From the NCBI GenBank assembly GCA_905339405.1, contig CAJPGC010000003.1, positions 122,915 to 186,914 on the forward strand: a stretch of 64,000 bases of DNA, read 5' to 3'. Positions within the stretch are counted from its first letter, which is position 1, and every line of letters begins with the position of its first letter. A model generated the notes under the pieces. That model saw only the letters and a program-made list of their open reading frames with translations, did not search any database and was not told where the DNA came from. Below, one piece after another: positions 62,246-64,000 of this stretch. This DNA is from an uncultured bacterium. Its GTDB lineage: Bacteria > Desulfobacterota > GWC2-55-46. The translations under genes and the position numbers were made by a program.

Positions 62246-62809
62246 ATGAGACCACTTATAGAAAAAAATGGCGGCGCGACGTTGGACTTTCTCCGGACAA
62301 GAATTGAAGGGGAGAGGATAATGCTGTCGCCCATATCAATGGAACACGCCAAAGACATATTCCATGAATTTACTAAAGACATAACGCGTTATATGGTGCC
62401 AAAACCGCTTGATGAGATTACATACGCATATAAGTTTATAGAAACATCCAGGAAAAATATGAAAGCCGGGTTTGAAGCGGTTTTTGCGATAACTGAAATC
62501 AGCAGCGGAGAATTCATAGGCATATGCGCGCTTCACGGAAATGAAGCCCCTGAAACACCTGAGCTTGGCATATGGGTCAAAAAGAGCGCCCATGGAAAAA
62601 AGCTGGGAAGAGAAGCAATATGTTGTCTTACAAGGTGGGCAAAAGAAAGCCTCGATATTTTGTATTTTATTTACCCGGTAGACCGGGACAATATCCCGAG
62701 TCGAAAGATCGCTGAATCGCTGGGAGGGGTTGTTCTTCTTGTAAGAGTTCGGGAGAGCATGTCGGGAGCAATCTTGAATGAGCTTGTTTACAAGATTGAA
62801 GCGCATTAG
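62246..62809 (+). CDS. GNAT N-acetyltransferase (RimJ/RimL type)
   Basis: A 187-residue protein from the ATG at 62246; the frame extends upstream to 62129 but that part is repeat sequence. A TTG at 62282 is another possible start. GNAT features are FLRTRIEGERIMLSPIS, FAITEISSGEFIGICALHG, ELGIWVKKSAHGKKLGREA (CoA-binding loop) and NIPSRKIAESLGGVV. It probably acetylates a protein N-terminus or a small amine, substrate unknown. Its GC content is lower than in the neighbours and 35-bp direct repeats flank it, which suggests acquisition. Confidence 0.85.
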   Translation: MRPLIEKNGGATLDFLRTRIEGERIMLSPISMEHAKDIFHEFTKDITRYMVPKPLDEITYAYKFIETSRKNMKAGFEAVFAITEISSGEFIGICALHGNEAPETPELGIWVKKSAHGKKLGREAICCLTRWAKESLDILYFIYPVDRDNIPSRKIAESLGGVVLLVRVRESMSGAILNELVYKIEAH

Positions 62810-62885
62810 CCAAGGGTATCTTGACCTGCCAAAAAAGATTTTTCGGCGCTTCTACTCTATATAGTTCAACCATACTTTTGTGCGT

Positions 62886-62920
62886 TGCCGCTCGCAATGA
62901 CAGTTTGGTGACGCAGCCCA
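62886..62920. repeat. 35-bp direct repeat right of the GNAT gene
   Basis: Matches 62118-62152 at 34 of 35 positions in the same orientation, 768 bases away. Confidence 0.85.
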
Positions 62921-63000
62921 TCCTACCCGGAAGCAAAACACGATTTTACTTGTTATTACATTGCTTTGTAACAGCAGGGCTTTCATCTACATTTTCGCGC

Positions 63001-63198
63001 GCTGCCGCGCTTGAATGTCTTGCCCAGATGCCATGTAACGCGGCTTCCGCCGCTCTCTGTAACAGGGCTCTACGCGCTTTCTTCCTCCCCCATCCGCGAA
63101 CCTCGCCCCTGAGGTCGCTTCGCTCCCAGCAGCCCCGGCTCGGTTCGCCCTTCCTCTCTTAGGCGCGCTCCGCCCTGTTATGGTGTATGGGTTAAAGA
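63001..63198. repeat. Structured repeat family A, copy 2
   Basis: Aligned with 47697-47895. The stems are kept as TAACAGGGC (63060) with GCCCTGTTA (63172), and GCGAACC with GGTTCGC, both changed on both sides relative to copy 1. Shared blocks include ATGCCATGTAACGCGGCT, CCTGAGGTCGCT and TTAGGCGCGCTCCGC. Confidence 0.8.
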
Positions 63199-63288
63199 CA
63201 AAAAACAAAGACTTCTTTCTCTTTGTCGGGAAGGATGGGGAAAGGATTTTTTTTAGCAAGGTATGGTTTGCCCAAGAAGGTTTATAAA

Positions 63289-63320
63289 TAAAAACGGCCC
63301 CGGTCTTTCGACCGGGGCCG
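63289..63320 (-). terminator. Terminator of the universal stress protein gene
   Basis: On the minus strand CGGCCCCGGTC, loop GAAA, GACCGGGGCCG and a T-run, 17 bases after the stop codon. Confidence 0.9.
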
Positions 63321-63336
63321 CTCAACTCAATCACTT

Positions 63337-64000
63337 TTATCTCTCCAGGAAAAACGGCCCGCCGACCGTCCTCATTACGTGCTCGGTCGTGGAGCCCAGG
63401 ACCATCTCCACGAGCCTTGAGTGGTGCGAAGTGCCCATGAAAAGGAGGTCGTGGCCGTTGTCCTTGTAGTACGACTCTATGACAAGGGGCGCGTCCCCCT
63501 TTAGGCTCGCGAACTTCGCCTCTACTGCGTATGGCTTCAGGTACTGGCGCGCTTCATTGAGAAGCGCCTCTTCCTCCCCGGTGGCCGAGGCGGTAATGAC
63601 CGTAAGTGGAAGGCCCAGGGTCTTTGCCCATTCGGCGGCCGAGTGCATGGCCTTGCTCGCGTTCGGGCTGCCGTCGTACGCAAGGAGCGGCTTTTTGGGC
63701 TCGCTGAAGTTCTCCGGCACCACGAGCACCGGCTTGGGCGAGCGCCTGAGGACGCTCTCGGTCGTCGAGCCGAGAAGGCCGTACTCGAACCTCGCGTTCA
63801 TGCCGCGCCTGCCAACCACGACGAGGTCGGCAACCTTCGCCTTGTCGCATATCTCGTTGGCGACTATCCCGAAGCTTATCTGCGTCTCACATTCGGCCTT
63901 GTTTTCCGCGCAGGCTTCCTCGAAGGTGCTGAGGATGGTCTTGCCGCGCGACTCCAGCGCCTCTCGCATCCTCGTCGAGAAGTTCAGAAAAGGCTCGAAG
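63337..64000 (-). CDS. Two-domain universal stress protein, 5' part outside the window
   Basis: The minus-strand frame is open to the window edge (221 residues visible, continuing FEPFLNFSTRMREALESR upstream of the first internal Met). The end of the first UspA domain carries the ATP-binding pattern GRRGMNARFEYGLLGSTTES (G-2X-G-9X-G-S/T). A second domain starts at KKPLLAYDGSPNASKAMHSA and ends GTSHHSRLVEMVLGSTTEHV, where the first glycine pair is degenerate. UspA proteins bind ATP and accumulate under stress. The start codon is not visible. Confidence 0.93.
   Translation of the reverse strand, partial: FEPFLNFSTRMREALESRGKTILSTFEEACAENKAECETQISFGIVANEICDKAKVADLVVVGRRGMNARFEYGLLGSTTESVLRRSPKPVLVVPENFSEPKKPLLAYDGSPNASKAMHSAAEWAKTLGLPLTVITASATGEEEALLNEARQYLKPYAVEAKFASLKGDAPLVIESYYKDNGHDLLFMGTSHHSRLVEMVLGSTTEHVMRTVGGPFFLER

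Larger units (their letters stand above)
62810..63288. other. Gene-free region with repeats
   Basis: This gap holds the second 35-bp direct repeat (62886-62920), repeat A copy 2 (63001-63198) and AT-rich spacer. No gene is supported; open frames across repeat A are not conserved between its two copies. Confidence 0.7.

Overview
The window reads as a piece of a Gram-negative bacterial chromosome with a GC-rich core (heavy use of AGG and ATA codons) and an AT-richer accessory region. An outer-membrane phosphate porin, HtrA, YidC, class I fructose-bisphosphatase, a stand-alone glycyl-tRNA synthetase alpha subunit, GlnE and the C5-pathway enzyme HemL fit an uncultured deltaproteobacterial-grade organism (Desulfobacterota or an allied phylum such as Nitrospirota). 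This placement is an inference from gene content, not from a phylogenetic marker.

Positions 1-22,343 form an accessory, defence-type island that ends at the 3' end of a tRNA-Ser(UGA) gene. A leftward operon starts at a palindromic operator/promoter near 15.0 kb. It encodes a small HTH regulator, an SNF2/DUF3883 helicase, an ArdC-ImmA/IrrE-like metalloprotease, an AlbA_2/Schlafen-type ATP-binding protein, a broken second ArdC-ImmA copy, a DUF1156 DNA methylase, a DUF499 AAA ATPase, a small unknown protein, and at the left edge the start of a sacsin-type GHKL ATPase. Remnants of the helicase 3' end precede two of the downstream cassettes, so this seam looks like a recombination point. To the right are a YbjQ-like protein, a class II Fic protein, a PD-(D/E)XK-like nuclease, a small orphan protein with a Fic-inhibitory-type motif, an HTH protein of unknown role, and a two-gene Lamassu-like pair (DUF4297/Cap4-type nuclease plus SMC-like ATPase).

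Positions 22.3-37.2 kb are core genes. On the minus strand are tRNA-Ser, serS, ubiX, htrA, a DUF1844 gene, hsp20 and clpB, the last four being a protein quality-control group. On the plus strand are glnE, a DUF4388-TPR-AAA(ExeA-like)-membrane fusion protein, and a glutamate dehydrogenase. The last two genes each follow a copy of a structured repeat that ends just before the ribosome binding site.

Positions 37.2-44.5 kb hold the replication-origin neighbourhood: DnaA boxes on both sides of dnaA, then dnaN, rpmH, rnpA, yidD, yidC and mnmE, all on the plus strand. Next come a periplasmic metal-binding protein, an NmrA-like oxidoreductase and a RibD-type reductase, then fbp and hemL on the minus strand.

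Positions 49.6-55.5 kb are a phosphate-starvation regulon: a Pho box and porin, then a second Pho box and pstS-pstC-pstA-pstB-phoU, with an intrinsic terminator between pstS and pstC. A short AT-rich minus-strand islet follows (TIGR04255 protein, unknown protein, HEPN-like protein). The right end carries a membrane protein, an RraB-like protein, glyQ, recO, mgtE, a GNAT acetyltransferase flanked by 35-bp direct repeats, and a two-domain universal stress protein cut by the window edge. Several dispersed repeat families, two of them with compensatory changes in their stems, fill the larger gaps in the right half.
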